Source: Lumbricus rubellus (lineage: Eukaryota; Annelida; Clitellata; Crassiclitellata; Lumbricidae). Taken from it: a DNA stretch of 64,000 nt. Both the position numbers and the translations under genes were made by a program. The stretch is from NCBI GenBank assembly GCA_945859605.1, contig OX243828.1, positions 22,656,609 through 22,720,608 of the forward strand. The letters run 5' to 3'. Each line of letters begins with the position of its first letter. Within the stretch, counting starts at the first letter, position 1. The notes beneath the pieces were generated by a model. It had not been told where the DNA came from. It saw nothing but the letters and a program-made list of their open reading frames with translations, and did not search any database. Shown here piece by piece: positions 1-42,305 of the stretch.

Positions 1-14645
<14,645 letters not shown>

Positions 14646-14649
14646 CTAA

Positions 14650-15175
14650 AGAAAACATTTATGAGACTGTAGAAGTCAGACCATGATAGGTTGAAGTCAA
14701 ACTATGGCATGTAGAAGTCAGACTATGATAGTTAAAAATCAGACAATGAGAGATAGAAGTCAGATTATGACAGTTATAAACCATGGCAAGTAGAAGTCAG
14801 GCTATGATAGCTAGAAGTCAGACTAATCCACCTCGCCGCGTAAGGACCTTAGGCAAGTCCTTCACTCACAATTGCTCAGCGCTTCGGTGTGAAACTCCGA
14901 TGCAGTGTCCGCTCTACATTCGGGAGCGCCTCTGAATAGAAAAGATTGAAGGGGCGCTATAACAAGTGCACATAGGCTACAAACATGTAGAAGTCAGACT
15001 ATGACATGTAAAATTAGACTATGATAATTATGTAGGCCTAGTTAGTCAGACTATGACAGTTAGAAGTTCTACCTGTCATAGTCTGGCTGTGACATAGAGA
15101 ACAGACCATGGCAAGTAGAATTCCGACAATGGCAGGTAGAAAGTCAGGCTATAGCAGATATATAAGTCACGCATT
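14650..15175. repeat. Minisatellite of AGAAGTCAGACTATGATAG units, set A
   Basis: About 20-bp units in tandem with variants, just upstream in gene sense of the first SH3 exon. It is interrupted by a SINE 3' half (14822-14975). Copy B has the longer, more regular array at 29860-30290. Confidence 0.85.
14822..14975 (+). mobile_element. SINE family 1, 3' half
   Basis: Begins at AATCCACCTCGCCGCG (end of the B box) and runs to GGGGCGCTATAACAAGTGC. It has inserted in or recombined with the minisatellite. Confidence 0.75.
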
Positions 15176-15179
15176 GAAA

Positions 15180-15480
15180 ATGACTTGTGTTTCATATTTC
15201 TTACGTAAGAGGCCAATGGATCGCAGACCAAAGGCCAAAGATGAATGATATAATTTTTTGTAACGGTCTATTTACCACCGCTACAATGTAAAAGATTAGT
15301 GACGCCGTGACGGTAAGTTATCAGATCTCGGATCAGAGATCAAGGGCTAAAGATCAATGATAATTATATCTGTAACGGTCCATTTACCACCACCACAATC
15401 TAAAGGATTAGCGACGGCAAGTTATCAGATCTCAGATCAGAGATCATGTTAGCCTACCTATTTGCTTCTTCCATTGTCTT
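15180..15480. repeat. Two-copy direct repeat
   Basis: Blocks containing GATCAATGATAATTATATC, TGTAACGGTC, ATTTACCACC and AGTTATCAGATCTC recur about 110-120 bp apart. No gene seen. Confidence 0.6.
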
Positions 15481-15761
15481 CGGCTTTAAATCCCGTCGGT
15501 AATAAATGCCCCAGCCTTAACTTTGAAAATGGACTTGGCCAGAGTGACGTAAATGTGGACTACAGTGGACTTCTGTGTACATGTGGCCTGTTTATGCTCG
15601 AAATGTCTGCCTGAATACACAGCAACAGCTGGTAGTTGCAACTGGCATTTCAACCTGCTGATGAACTTGATAATTGTATAGCTGCACATGCTCGCAACTT
15701 CCCACACCATCCTAGTAGCAGCAGTGATACTTATCCTTTCTGCAGCCAAGGCTAGACTCAT

Positions 15762-15980
15762 GAGGTGCGGCGGTGTTGTGGTGGCGTCGTTGCCTTGGAG
15801 CCGGAAGGTTCGAGGTTCGAATCCAACTCGCCCCGTAAGGACCTTGGGCAAGTCCTTCACTTGCAATTGCTCAGCGCTTAAACTCCGATGCAGTGTCCGT
15901 TCTGCATTCGGGAGCGCCTCTGAGTAGCGAGAGAGAGGTTGAAGGGGCGCTATAGGCTCTAACAAGTGCACATACAAACA
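15762..15980 (+). mobile_element. SINE family 1, near full length
   Basis: tRNA-like head with GGTTCGAATCC at about 15810, body CTTGGGCAAGTCCTTCAC, tail CGGGAGCGCCTCTGAGTAG and GGGGCGCTATAGG. Codons in the tail read GSASE then stop, as in the LINE at 25934-26945. Confidence 0.85.
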
Positions 15981-16035
15981 AAAACAAACTGGTTGCAGCA
16001 TAACTGCTATATCAGCCAAGACAACAGCTGTGTAA

Positions 16036-16180
16036 TTTGTATGTATGTGCACTTGTTATAGCGCCTGTTTAAGATAACTACTCAGAAGCGCTCCCGACTG
16101 CAGCACAGACACTGAATCGGAGTTTCATACCGAAACGCTGAGCAATTGCGAGTGAAGGATTGCAGAACTTTGACTGAAAT
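16036..16180 (-). mobile_element. SINE family 1, 3' half, minus orientation
   Basis: GTGCACTTGTTATAGCGCC...GAAGCGCTCCCGACTG is the inverted tail. It faces the SINE at 15762-15980, forming a large inverted pair. Confidence 0.75.
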
Positions 16181-16184
16181 TCAA

Positions 16185-18530
16185 TTGTTTAAGTTTCTGT
16201 ATCCGTCCATTTTAGACCGATATATTTACTAGAATATTTCTCGAACTTTAGATAGTAGAGTCTGTGCGAGTAGAGGTGAAAAAGCACTGGATGTTTACAA
16301 CGTGCTACGATACACAGTGGATAATTGTAATGTAACACTGATGGGAATGACACGTGTGTAATGTAAACTGTTTACGCACATAGCACTATTGTGTAGCATA
16401 AGCTGTGATTATTTTTTGCAATAATAATGTAACTGAAACTAACTAAAATCTGGTGTCTTGATGTGTATTGGAAATTAAAAATCGAGTAATGCAGTTAATT
16501 TTCATAGTAATTGGCCTTTAATTTTCAATGGTAAATGGCAATGTTTCAATTACAACTTGCATGACAATAGTTATTTATGAGTACAATCAAATAAATATTC
16601 ACAATGAGAAATATCACTGAGAATCTAGGTAACAGTAACAGGAAATATTTACATGAGAATATAATAAACACATGTTACAGATATTTTTTATAAAATATAA
16701 TACGTGGTGAAAAATTAATATTCTGTATTTAATAACAGTAGAAGCAGGCGAGTATACACTGTATGTCCACATTGTCCATAATTGTACAAATTCACTATAG
16801 TCTTGTATATAAAAAGCACGACTACTACATGCAAATAACAATGTACACCATTAAAACTTCAAGCTATACAATTAATTAAGCAGTTTTATACACAGCATAA
16901 CAGATCTAAGTGTACATGGATTAAACTTACAGCTTTAATTGCTCACAACTTGCCATGTGCATGAAACTTTGGCTTCCAGTCTTACCATAACCTCAACCCC
17001 CCAATGCACATGATACAGCCTCAACCACATTCAGCCCTTTGGTCTCATTAAAATTTAAATTAGCCCACATTGCTCAACTAATAGACTTGACCCGCTGGTT
17101 GAACATTCTCGAACTGCTATGGCTGAGTCTCAATCTTTAGTTTCAACTGGTCCCTCTCTTTGGAATGCACACTATCTTTTGTTTGCTCTACAATTCTTTC
17201 TGGGTTTTCCGCCTTTTTCTCAAAACCCAATTCTCTCGGTCTGGCGCACTGGAATTGCTTCCGAATGGTTCACCCTACAATGGGGTGCTTTAAAAATGTT
17301 TAGCTACAATGCAATACAATACAATAGCCATTGTCTCTCTTTTGTGCTGAGCAATTGTGACTGTGCCGGAAAAGACCAAATCCTTGAAAAGTCCGAAATA
17401 ATTCGGTATGCAAGAAATCGATGCAGACAGTGGTAATACATATAACAACTGCAATATAGTTTAGCACATAATTTTCACAGAAATACAAAATTATATCACT
17501 CGGAAGACTTTATGGTACATAAACAATTCTCTTTATATAAAAAATTTCAATTTACGCCGGACATCAAAATTTCACATGCGATTTAACTCACAATCTACAG
17601 AACTTGCTATGCATGGAAGTACAGATTTTAGTCGTAACGTTTTACCCTTTGGCATAAAAACACCAGAATATTCATGAAAATATTCAACATCCACAGCTTC
17701 TAGACCAATCTACATGCAACGTTACCCGTAACTAATTTATCAACGTCAAAAGTAATTACACTCAAGTTGCTTTTTTTTTTTCGTTTTCCATTTTGTAATA
17801 ACTGCTGTATCACTACAGACAGATTAGTAATCTTATGTAGAAGTGTGGAATCTTACAGTCAGAACTTTTCATGTACAACACAGAAACATGGGTCATTTAA
17901 AACTGTCATGTTTGTCACATCAGTTCTGTGTAAATGTCACAGCCGTTATGGCTAATCATTGAGCAATTCCTGATCAATGAATTGTAATACCAGTAAGTCA
18001 TAAAAGATTTTAAAACATAAGAAAAATCTGAGCAATTATCATCAAATGATGTTGTAATGACATCACGTTTAAACAGAACACATTAAAATAAAGCAACCAG
18101 GACCCACGTGTCCACTGATCAAGTTCCTTAATGCTAATCTGCACATTCCATTCGAGCAGATTATAATGATAAAGACTCTAGAGTCCCACAGTCAACTTAA
18201 ACTATGTACGGATTGTACGCCCTCCGTATCTGGTGCTAAAAAAATTCGTCAAATGTCATTTATAATCTCAAACAGACAAAACAAACTGATTTTCGACTAA
18301 AATCGTTTTATACCAACAGTCTTACTGTGTCAACTGAAATATGGCGTGTAAACTTCTGCAGGATACTGACCAAAACAAAATGTTAAAGTGCATGTCTAGT
18401 TTTCACTGACTTCTTATCAGTTGGTATTCACTGTCTTCAAGAGGTGCATCAGAAATGTAGCACTTTATCAAAAATGTAGCACTTTATCAGAAATGTAGCT
18501 TCTGATGGATTTTTCCTGAACCAGCACTAC
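16185..18530. other. Intergenic AT-rich stretch between kinase copies, no gene seen
   Basis: Apart from a LINE tail (17085-17330) no coding, PH-like or Btk-motif-like sequence was found on either strand. Open frames here are short and lack domain motifs. Confidence 0.5.
17085..17330 (+). mobile_element. LINE 3'-end fragment
   Basis: Frame SRTAMAESQSLVSTGPSLWNA resembles the C-terminal RxxxFSxxGPxxWN signature of CR1/L2-type elements. It ends in TACAATGCAATACAATACAATA. A diverged relative lies at 21135-21345. Confidence 0.6.
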
Positions 18531-18534
18531 ATAA

Positions 18535-18752
18535 TGTGGGGCGTGGTGGTGCAGGGGTGTGTTCGGTGCCTTGGTTCCAGTTCCAATCCACCTCAAGCTG
18601 CCACGTAGGGACCTTGAGCAAGTCCTTCACTGGCAATTGCTCATGCGCTTCAGCACGAAACTCCGATTCAGTGTTCGCGCTTTAATCGGGAGCGCCTAGG
18701 AGTATAAATCTTGAAGTGGCGCTATAACAAGTGCACATACATACATACATAC
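18535..18752 (+). mobile_element. SINE family 1
   Basis: GGGGCGTGGTGGTGCAGGGG head, B box degraded (AGTTCCAATCC), CTTGAGCAAGTCCTTCAC body, TCGGGAGCGCCTAGGAGTA and GGCGCTATAACAAGTGCAC tail, then CATACATAC. Confidence 0.85.
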
Positions 18753-18934
18753 AATACATAATAACTACAAATCTATGTCTATGTCCTCTTTATAAGATTT
18801 GGTCACTCCGAAAGCTGACTGCAGTACATTATGAAGTCTGTCATTTGTTGAGTTGCTTATGAAAATAATTGAACAGCCATGGCTCAATCGGTTTCTTGAA
18901 AGGAATCATTACCAAGTCGCAGAGATCTGCAAAA

Positions 18935-19097
18935 AAAAAGTCATGACCAACAACAGTCATGACCCAACAGTCATGACCCAAAAGTCATGACCAACAACAG
19001 TCATGACCCAACAGTCATGACCCAACAGTCATGACTAGACAGTCATGACCCAACAGTCATGACCCAACAGTCATGACCCAACAGTCATGACTAACAC
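18935..19097. repeat. Minisatellite of CAGTCATGACCCAA units
   Basis: Roughly ten units of 13-16 bp, each with the 6-bp palindrome TCATGA. Confidence 0.9.
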
Positions 19098-19742
19098 TTG
19101 GATGTCAATCTAGACTGCAGAATGCAACCTCCACTCTTACAGCACAAGAAAAATCAATGTCTACTTGTCAGCAGGCTGGGGGGGAGAAGTGGTTGATGTG
19201 GGAAGACAATTAGGCCCCCAATTCCCACCCCTCAACAAGTAGGACAGTAGGTCTTCTCCATCCCGCCCACCATGCACCTGTATGTTTTGTTTCCCCCCCC
19301 CCCATCCGCATTCCTGCAGGACTATACATTACCTGCGAAAAAATTATCACCCTAGATCAGAATTTCTTAAAAACATGATTTTAACTCACAAAGCTATTTA
19401 TATTGCAGATTGCTATAATTGGTTTTCTTGTGGCAAGCTCATTCTCCATATCCACGATATTAACAGCAAATCCAATAACATGGTAAAGCTGAAAATGTCG
19501 TTCCCACCCCAGTATTATTTACTGCGGTTTCACTGTGCGAAAAATTACCGTGTCACTTTCTACTGGGAAGTTCAACCCACAAAAATTCTACCCCCCTCCC
19601 ACCACAGCTAAGTAGCTGATAAGATGGCTTGACAAATGGGTCAGGTCTTGACCCAGCTCACTTTCTTGGTAAGCAACATATTTACAACATTGCTCTTTGA
19701 CCTGTGCTCATGTACTGCATGGTAAAACTTTCAACCCCACCA

Positions 19743-19830
19743 AGGGCGGATCCAGGGGAAAATCAGAAAAATCAGAAAATGGCCAACCCGGCCATGGCCC
19801 CCATTACAAAATTTCTGTATCCGCCTCTAA
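19743..19830. repeat. Short inverted-repeat element (possible MITE)
   Basis: GGGCGGATCCAGG at the left and CTGTATCCGCC at the right are near-complementary. No matching target duplication was seen. Confidence 0.35.
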
Positions 19831-20090
19831 ACCCCTAGCCAGATCTTTTTGACATATTAAAACACTGGCGAAAATTGTAGAATTTAAAAAGCTGCATTTA
19901 AAAGTTCCAATACTTTCCCATAATCCCATCAGATAGAAAAATACAACACATTTATGGTAATAGTCGTTGGTAATAGTCGTTGGTAATAGTCATTGTTCGG
20001 TTACTTGACACGCTTTTTGGAAAGCAACATTGCAGCAAAGACATTTTGACTTTTGTTTAATTAATTGCGAAGCAGGACGTTTTGACCATT

Positions 20091-35831
<15,741 letters not shown>

Positions 35832-35941
35832 CTTCCTAGAAGAACAATAAAATAAAAATCCATCAGAAACTACAATATTAGAACTTTAGGTATCGCTTGC
35901 CTTCCCACACGGTTCAAACCTGGAACCCTACACCCACGTCT

Positions 35942-36048
35942 TGTGGGGCACGGTGGTGCAGTGGTGGCATCATTGCCTTGGAGCTGGAAGGTTCGAGGTT
36001 CGAATCCACCTCGCTGCGTAAGGACCTTGGGCAAGTCCTTCACTCACA
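35942..36048 (+). mobile_element. SINE family 1, 5' half
   Basis: GTGGGGCACGGTGGTGCAGTGG head and GGTTCGAATCCACCTCGC B box, ending in an A-rich stretch. Confidence 0.75.
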
Positions 36049-36122
36049 AAATAAGAAATAAGAATACATAAACCACATGACATACCACATATACCCCATC
36101 ATGTACCACATACTGTTGGCAA

Positions 36123-36939
36123 CATAGCTCGAGGGTACGCGTACCCTAAAATAGAATACGTTAAAATACGTACGTACCTTTCAAAAAAATAGAATACGCG
36201 TATGGTACGTACTGTACAAGAAAATTTTATTCATGGTTTACTCGGCGACCCATAGCCTACGTGTAATCTGACGGCCTATGCGTAATTGAAACCGGTACTT
36301 CTGGTAGCGTAGCAGTAAATTTAATTGATAAATTCTTCGGTTATAATTATTTTAATGCAACCTGTGCTGTCTTTCTGATGAGAGCTAATACATGTAGATA
36401 GGCCTAAGTACACGTTACTGCCATGGTTTGCAAATTGCTGTAACTCGAAAGTTGCAGTATGTCTTATAGCCTATGCATCAGTCAGCGATTCAGCGATGCC
36501 CATAGAACATGGGAAGGAATATGCGCACGTGAAAGTTTTGAAAAATGCGAAAAACAATTATCTGATTGAATGCAATTTTTTCGACAAGCAGTTCTGGGTT
36601 GGATCAGGCAATCGCATAAAAACACACCTTTGAAGTGCTGCAGCAGAAGTGAGCCAACTGACTGACATTAGTGCATTAAGTGCAATGCATGCTGGATAAA
36701 CATAGACCTACAATCCTACAATAGGGCCTATAGCATTGCAGCAATTTACTAGGCCTACGCTGTATACTGGGTTGTGATTGTTTGCTTAAATTAAATTGAA
36801 CATTCTTATAATGAGCATTGAGCAATGACATGGTTAACGTATTTTATTTATTGTTTACGTACCCTAAAATAGGGTACGTTAAAATACGTACGTACCTTTC
36901 AAAAAATAGAATACGTATGGTACGTACCCTCGAGCTTTG
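36123..36939. mobile_element. hAT-type non-autonomous element, 817 bp
   Basis: Ends CATAGCTCGAGGGTAC and (inverse) CAAAGCTCGAGGGTAC; 8-bp duplication GTTGGCAA at 36115-36122 and 36940-36947. Both ends also carry the subterminal direct repeat AAAATACGTACGTACCTTTC. No transposase frame. Confidence 0.88.
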
Positions 36940-38177
36940 GTTGGCAACAATTCAAGTACCAACTGTGAATAGCAACGCTTGCATCTCGACAAACCATGGT
37001 TGCATCAAGCACAAAGCAAACTATTTTAATGTGAAAAAACAACATAACTAAATAGCAGTTTTTGGCGACATCAATGTGTGTGCCAAAAGACAAACCCTGT
37101 GACAGGTCTAAGCAACTCTTCAAACAATTGCCTTAGATAACAACTACATTATTTACAATCTATTTGCATGGACCAATGATAAAATAATTATGGCAAATGT
37201 GATAATCCAAAATTAACATGTGATCAGTCTTATCACAAATCTATTCAGCGACTATATATTTATACCACAAATTTTTTTAACTAAATTCTTTCCAATACCA
37301 GAAACTCAACCTAAAGAGGAAGAGGAAGAGGATCTTCAACTGAAGTTTTGAATGGTATGAACGGCTGAAAGCCATCCTATCTTCTTTGACCTGACATTAC
37401 ACTTTAACTATTCCTCTATGTATGCAAAGTAATTAGTCATTTCTGTAATTTTTTAAGCACCGCTCACAGCCACATTCAGTGGCGCTCCCAGTGCGAGACC
37501 CCCCCCCTAAAAGGAAAAAAGTCTTAAGAAGAGAGACAGAGAGACAGAGAGACAGACAGAGACAGAGAGATATGTAGACAGCGATTTAACTCGATGTAAA
37601 TATCATAATGCCTCTGTTTGTGAAACTGCAATCACTGATTTCTACGGCCAGTGAAGGCTGAATGAACACCAGGGATAGTTTGTTTCAAAATAGGAGGAAG
37701 AGGAAGATGAGGACGAAGAAGCGAGTCATAATAATAAGAAGAGGAAAAAGAAGACGTATTCATGCATTAGTTGCGAAATGCCGTGGAAAAAGAAATTAGC
37801 GGTCATGCTAATGTTTCATCGAACTTCAATTTACACTTAAAGGCATATTCATGATATGATTCATGAGAACTGAACTCACTACCAGGTACTTTAAATTTAT
37901 GGGTCAACCCGAATCTCTGATCACCGATTTCCGACAAGCAATTACTATGAAACATAAAGACAGTTTGTGAAAGCAATTTTCCTAATTGAAAAGTAAATTA
38001 GTCATAAATTAATTGGAGCATTGTAGCACAGTACTCAGCCTATTTCAGGTGCCTTACAGCACCTTTATTTTATGCTATTCTAGTAGTCCCCGTGGTCTGA
38101 TTTTGCAACAACTTTTAATGATGCCAGTATTGTTGCAGCATGCCAAACAGTTAGTTAGCCAATAATGTCAATATGAT

Positions 38178-38335
38178 AATTTTCGTTTATTCAACAATCC
38201 GGTTGACAGACCGCAACCTGTGTACAATTATGCAGTTGAAACAGTTTACAGGAACTCAGATTAGAGAATAGATAAATCTTAACCACTAACAGAACACACA
38301 GCCTGCAATAATTTATCATAAGCTATCGTATATCC
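38178..38335 (-). mobile_element. SINE family 2, 3' part, minus orientation
   Basis: TTATTCAACAATCCGGTTGA...AATTATGCAGTTGAAACAG matches 20252-20402 and the inverse of 50490-50610. Confidence 0.65.
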
Positions 38336-38539
38336 TACATTTCTGCAACCAACATTTTTCATTTGCCTATTTTACGAATTTTTATCCAACACCTGCAATG
38401 TATTGCATACTGCCAAGCGACTACAACTGTGCACCACTGCCCTAATTCTTTGGAGACATTAATCCCATCTATTGCACAATAGCTTCAGAACAACTACAAG
38501 AAAGGATTAGTTTTAGATGCATTAAACGACAAATCATGC

Positions 38540-38765
38540 TTGTTTGTTTGTATGTGCACATGTTATAGCGCCCCTTCAAGCTCTCTCTATATACTCAGAG
38601 GCGCTCCAGAATGCAGAGCGGACACGGCATCGGAGTTTTACACCGAAGCACTGAGCAATTGTGAGTGAAGGATTTTCCCAAGGTCCTTACGCGGCGAGGT
38701 GGATTCGAACCTCGAACCTTCCAGCTCCAAGGCAATAACGCCACCACTACACCACCGTGCCCCAC
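38540..38765 (-). mobile_element. SINE family 1, minus orientation
   Basis: TATAGCGCCCCTTCAAGC start and GGATTCGAACCTCGAACCTT B box, ending ACCACTACACCACCGTGCCC. Confidence 0.88.
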
Positions 38766-38812
38766 AATGCTAAACACTAAACAGGTCTCAGTGTAATCAG
38801 ATCAATCTGCCA

Positions 38813-38902
38813 AACTAAATCCTTTAACGACCAGCTCGTAGCTACAATGCTACATATGTTATCCCATGCATTTTTAGTACATGCTGGTTGTCAAAGGGTT
38901 AA
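38813..38902. mobile_element. Short TTAA-ended hairpin element
   Basis: The right arm read inversely is TTAACCCTTTGACAACCAGC; the left arm is CTAAATCCTTTAACGACCAGC. A relative with TTAA at both ends is at 58292-58361. A piggyBac-type MITE is possible. Confidence 0.5.
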
Positions 38903-39075
38903 AATGAAACAATAAGTTGACGTTCTGGTAATTCAGTACATTGTGAGTGCATAGTGCATACCCAGAATTGAAAGTCAAATGCTCTTTGCTTCTGCAGAGA
39001 GCACCGTATTAAATAGAGGACAAGCACATGCAAGCAACACTACTGGGAATATACTATACTGCTACTGCTCACAGT

Positions 39076-39457
39076 CAGTGCTTACCTAATCTAGACGTCT
39101 CTGGGGAGGGAGTGGGGGGAGAGTTCCCCAGGAGTGACATTTGCCCCCATAAAAATTCTAGAAGTGTGGCTCACATGTTAATACGTACCATTCCCCGCAC
39201 CCCCACCCCAGAAAAATTATACATGCAACAATTCCCCAAGAAAAAAATTGACAGCCCTTGCCTACATGTATGTACATGAATAATTTATTGTTTACTTGTG
39301 AGAACAATACGACAGTGCAACAATGATGTACTAAAAATTTAAGGTCGTCAGAAAAAATTACAGGTCAAAGAGTGTCGGTGTCTGCCTCAGCGGTTGCCGT
39401 CCGTTCCCCAGAAACCTGAATTACCCCCCCCCCAAGCAGAGGCTAGATTAAACACTG
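39076..39457. mobile_element. hAT-type MITE, 382 bp
   Basis: Left CAGTGCTTACCTAATCTAGA; right read inversely CAGTGTTTAATCTAGCCTC. GCTCACAGT flanks it on both sides (39067-39075, 39458-39466). Confidence 0.78.
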
Positions 39458-39589
39458 GCTCACAGTGACAAAGAGCTGTGACACTCAATAATGATAACAA
39501 TTTCGAAGAGTAATCAACTATGCAGGAAGAGGATCCTTAACGAATGTTCTGAATGATATGTCATGTGAACTATAAACAACAGGGTTTAA

Positions 39590-40493
39590 AGTGGGTGGGA
39601 ACACGTGGGAACGGTGTTCCCACGGTAAACAGACATTATCCCTCCCCCAACAAAAACCTCCCGGGCATTATCCCCACCGGGCATTATCCCAACTGGGCAG
39701 GACATTATCCTCCACAGACTATGATACCAATACATGCAAAAATATAAGAGTAGGCCTGTTTTAAAGTGAAGATCTATATTAAATATTAGTTGGATATTGC
39801 AAGAATATGTTAATATGTGTATATTTGAAAAGTATACATGAAAAATTATAAAAAATTTATATGAGAATATGTTAAGGTGCATATTAGTATGTTAGACATT
39901 AAGAATATACATCCTAAAACATAAGAATACATTGTTACATAGTCATCCAAATTTCATATCTCTGCCTTCATTGTAATTATAATTTTATACATAAATTTGT
40001 AAGTCTCTAATTCAAGTTGCAGATGACAGTATTAAGTCTTAAAATATAGGTACACAAATGACACTAACAAGTCCTTGCTTCAGAAATGAACAATTGAATG
40101 ACACTAACAAGTCTTAAGTTTGCATATATGAATGACAGTAACAGGTCTTTACAAGGTGACACTGCGAGTGAAACAAGCTTTATCGATCAAATTAAGAAAT
40201 ATTAGACTAATTGCACAGATGGGAAATTTTGTCTGGGGATAATGTCTTATGCAAAAGCTGGGGGTTTGTCTGGAGGCTTTTATCCGAAGGCTTATGTCCG
40301 GGGGGATAATGACCGGGGAAATAATGTTCATGATAATAATGTTCCCACTGCTCTCAAAATTCTTTGCTTGTGTTCCCACTGCTCACCATGTGTGAAACTC
40401 TGGAAACACATGCATTCCAATAAAACGATTCTCCAACGTTCTCACTGCTCCCCCATTCGGCGTTCCCACTTCTCATCCAAACCATTCTAACCA
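39590..40493. mobile_element. Possible hAT-type element (ends diverged)
   Basis: CAGGGTTTAAAGTGGGTGGGAAC on the left and, inversely, CAGTGGTTAGAATGGTTTGG then GAAGTGGGAAC on the right. Internal sequence around 40340-40410 recurs inverted at 53855-53930. The flanks do not form a clear duplication. Confidence 0.4.
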
Positions 40494-41414
40494 CTGAATA
40501 CAAATGCAGGACAATAATTAGATAAGTCACCATTTAATAAAAGACCACATCTTCAATCATAAATTTATAAACAGTCGTGTGGTATTTGTAATGGTTTAGA
40601 CCTATTGACTATTTTAAGTACTATTTAAATACTTTCCTGCAGGTACTAATTACTACTCTATTAAAAATTGTCAACCTATTTGACCCAACACTGGACCTCT
40701 TAATTGGATTGCTGCTGGTCACCTTACCTCTAGAGTCACTTCACAAAGTAGGCCCACTGACTAGGTAGATGGGCTTTTACCCGCAGTCATTGCAAGACTT
40801 GTTTCGACGTACTGAATTACTGATAATAACATTAGTAACTGAGTTTCCTATTTCACACATAAATGCCTCCACACAACTCAAGCATCAAGTCAAAACAAGA
40901 AATCAAAAGTCATTACTCATTACATATAATATGAAAAGTTTATCAATTTTTTAGGGTAATCACTTTTGCAATCTGAAACAGGAAATAATAGGGGCCTCCT
41001 GCAGGATGTATATGCTTGGTCGAACAGCATCATTTTCAAAACTGAGCCATGTCTGCAGCCAGCATACTCAAATTACTTCTTGTCGTGAAAAAGGGACATT
41101 TGACAACCGTGCTCGCCAATCTTTCGTGTAAACAACACTTGGTCACGAGTTACACCACTTGATAAAGGTCCGTATTGATTGCAATACGCCCGACGGCAGC
41201 CTAAGCGGAACTTAGTTACACTATACTTTAACGGCGTTGGTAAAATGTGCGAACGGACAACTTACTGTACTTTAAAAGCAGAAAATCAAGGATCCAACAA
41301 AGTAAAAGAAGACGATTTATCTCCGCTGAGAAAAAGAAACGATCTGCGATTTCTTCATAAGCAATAAATTGAGCAAATTTGACAGTTTTCCTTTGCACGA
41401 CGTCTAGGATAAGA

Positions 41415-41560
41415 GTAGGGTAAGACCACCTTACTCACTACACGGGCGTTGACAACACCCGAGTCACCGCCCTCCGACTTCCGCATTGGCTGACATGGCC
41501 GTCAGTCTTCGGGCCGCAGCGTGGTTCGGCTGACGACTACGTACACTAATTGCAAACTAA
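41415..41560 (-). promoter_or_regulatory. Candidate CpG-rich TATA-less promoter / first exon of the kinase
   Basis: A GC- and CpG-rich island in AT-rich DNA. On the minus strand it has GCCAATGCGGAAGTCGG, a CCAAT box next to an ETS-like GCGGAAGT, and then a donor-like GTAGTGAGTAAGG. The kinase start exon (35835) needs an upstream non-coding exon, and this is the best candidate in about 6 kb. This is inference; it could also serve an unknown plus-strand transcript. Confidence 0.35.
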
Positions 41561-41744
41561 TTAGTGTCGCACAATAGGTCATTAATTATTATTTTGAGTA
41601 TGATGTACGCCTAGGCTACTGTACGTGGGCCTATTGTGCTAAACTGTTAGGTTCTGCGGATTGTATGTTAGGTTAGGATGGGTCAAATCGATACGGTGAT
41701 GCCAGGCTATGGTCTAGGCCTATGCATGGGGCCCTAGGCCTATA

Positions 41745-42050
41745 GCGCTTTTGTCATTTGGATAACACACTGGCATGGAGATCAGCGGATCGGAGTTCGA
41801 GCCCCGTAGGGCGGGCATGCTTTGTAGGCTGATATTAGCACCGTTTATAGCAGGCTATCTGTTCTGTTAGTAGTTAAGATTTTGTCTTCTGTCATTTGCG
41901 TTATTCTGAATCTTTTCAATTGCATGGCAGTTAGCATACCGTAGGCCTATAGGCCTAGCCTAGGCCTACTGTATAGGATACGCTGTAATCGGTTGCGATC
42001 TGTAAACCGGAATGTTCAAAAAATAGCCTATTAGCCCTGTTATTGTTAAT
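41745..42050 (+). mobile_element. SINE family 2 (tRNA-like head), diverged
   Basis: TTGGATAACACACTGGCATG, then GAGTTCGAGCCCCGTAGGGC as B box, then GGCATGCTTTGTAGGCTG and GTTAAGATTTTGTCTTCTG. It aligns with 50356-50610. AGGCCTA-rich sequence interrupts it near 41940. Confidence 0.75.
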
Positions 42051-42305
42051 GCGAAAACAATTAGGAAAGACACCGGCTCACAAAGTCTAGTGGTTGCGCT
42101 CCTTGTTATCTTAGTTATTGTGTTAGGCCTATATAAGTGGTGCCATAGGCCAATTAACCCTAATTGCTATTCCGTTGGGCCTATAAATTATGTTTCTAGG
42201 CTACCAACACAGCGAAGTCTTCGCATCAAATTATGGGATGTTTGGGATCAGAGTATAATTCAGGTAGCCTAGACCTAGGCCTAGAAACTAAACTGGTGTT
42301 GCATT

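Noticed and set aside
14650..15175. CRISPR-like array of about 20-bp repeats
   Set aside because: Units are contiguous without unique spacers and the genome is eukaryotic; it is a minisatellite.
15486..16052. 188-residue minus-strand frame
   Set aside because: More than half is antisense SINE family 1 sequence; no domain is recognisable.
39590..40493. Clean hAT element with target duplication
   Set aside because: The ends are similar, but the flanking octamers match at only about half the positions, so it is kept only as a low-confidence feature.
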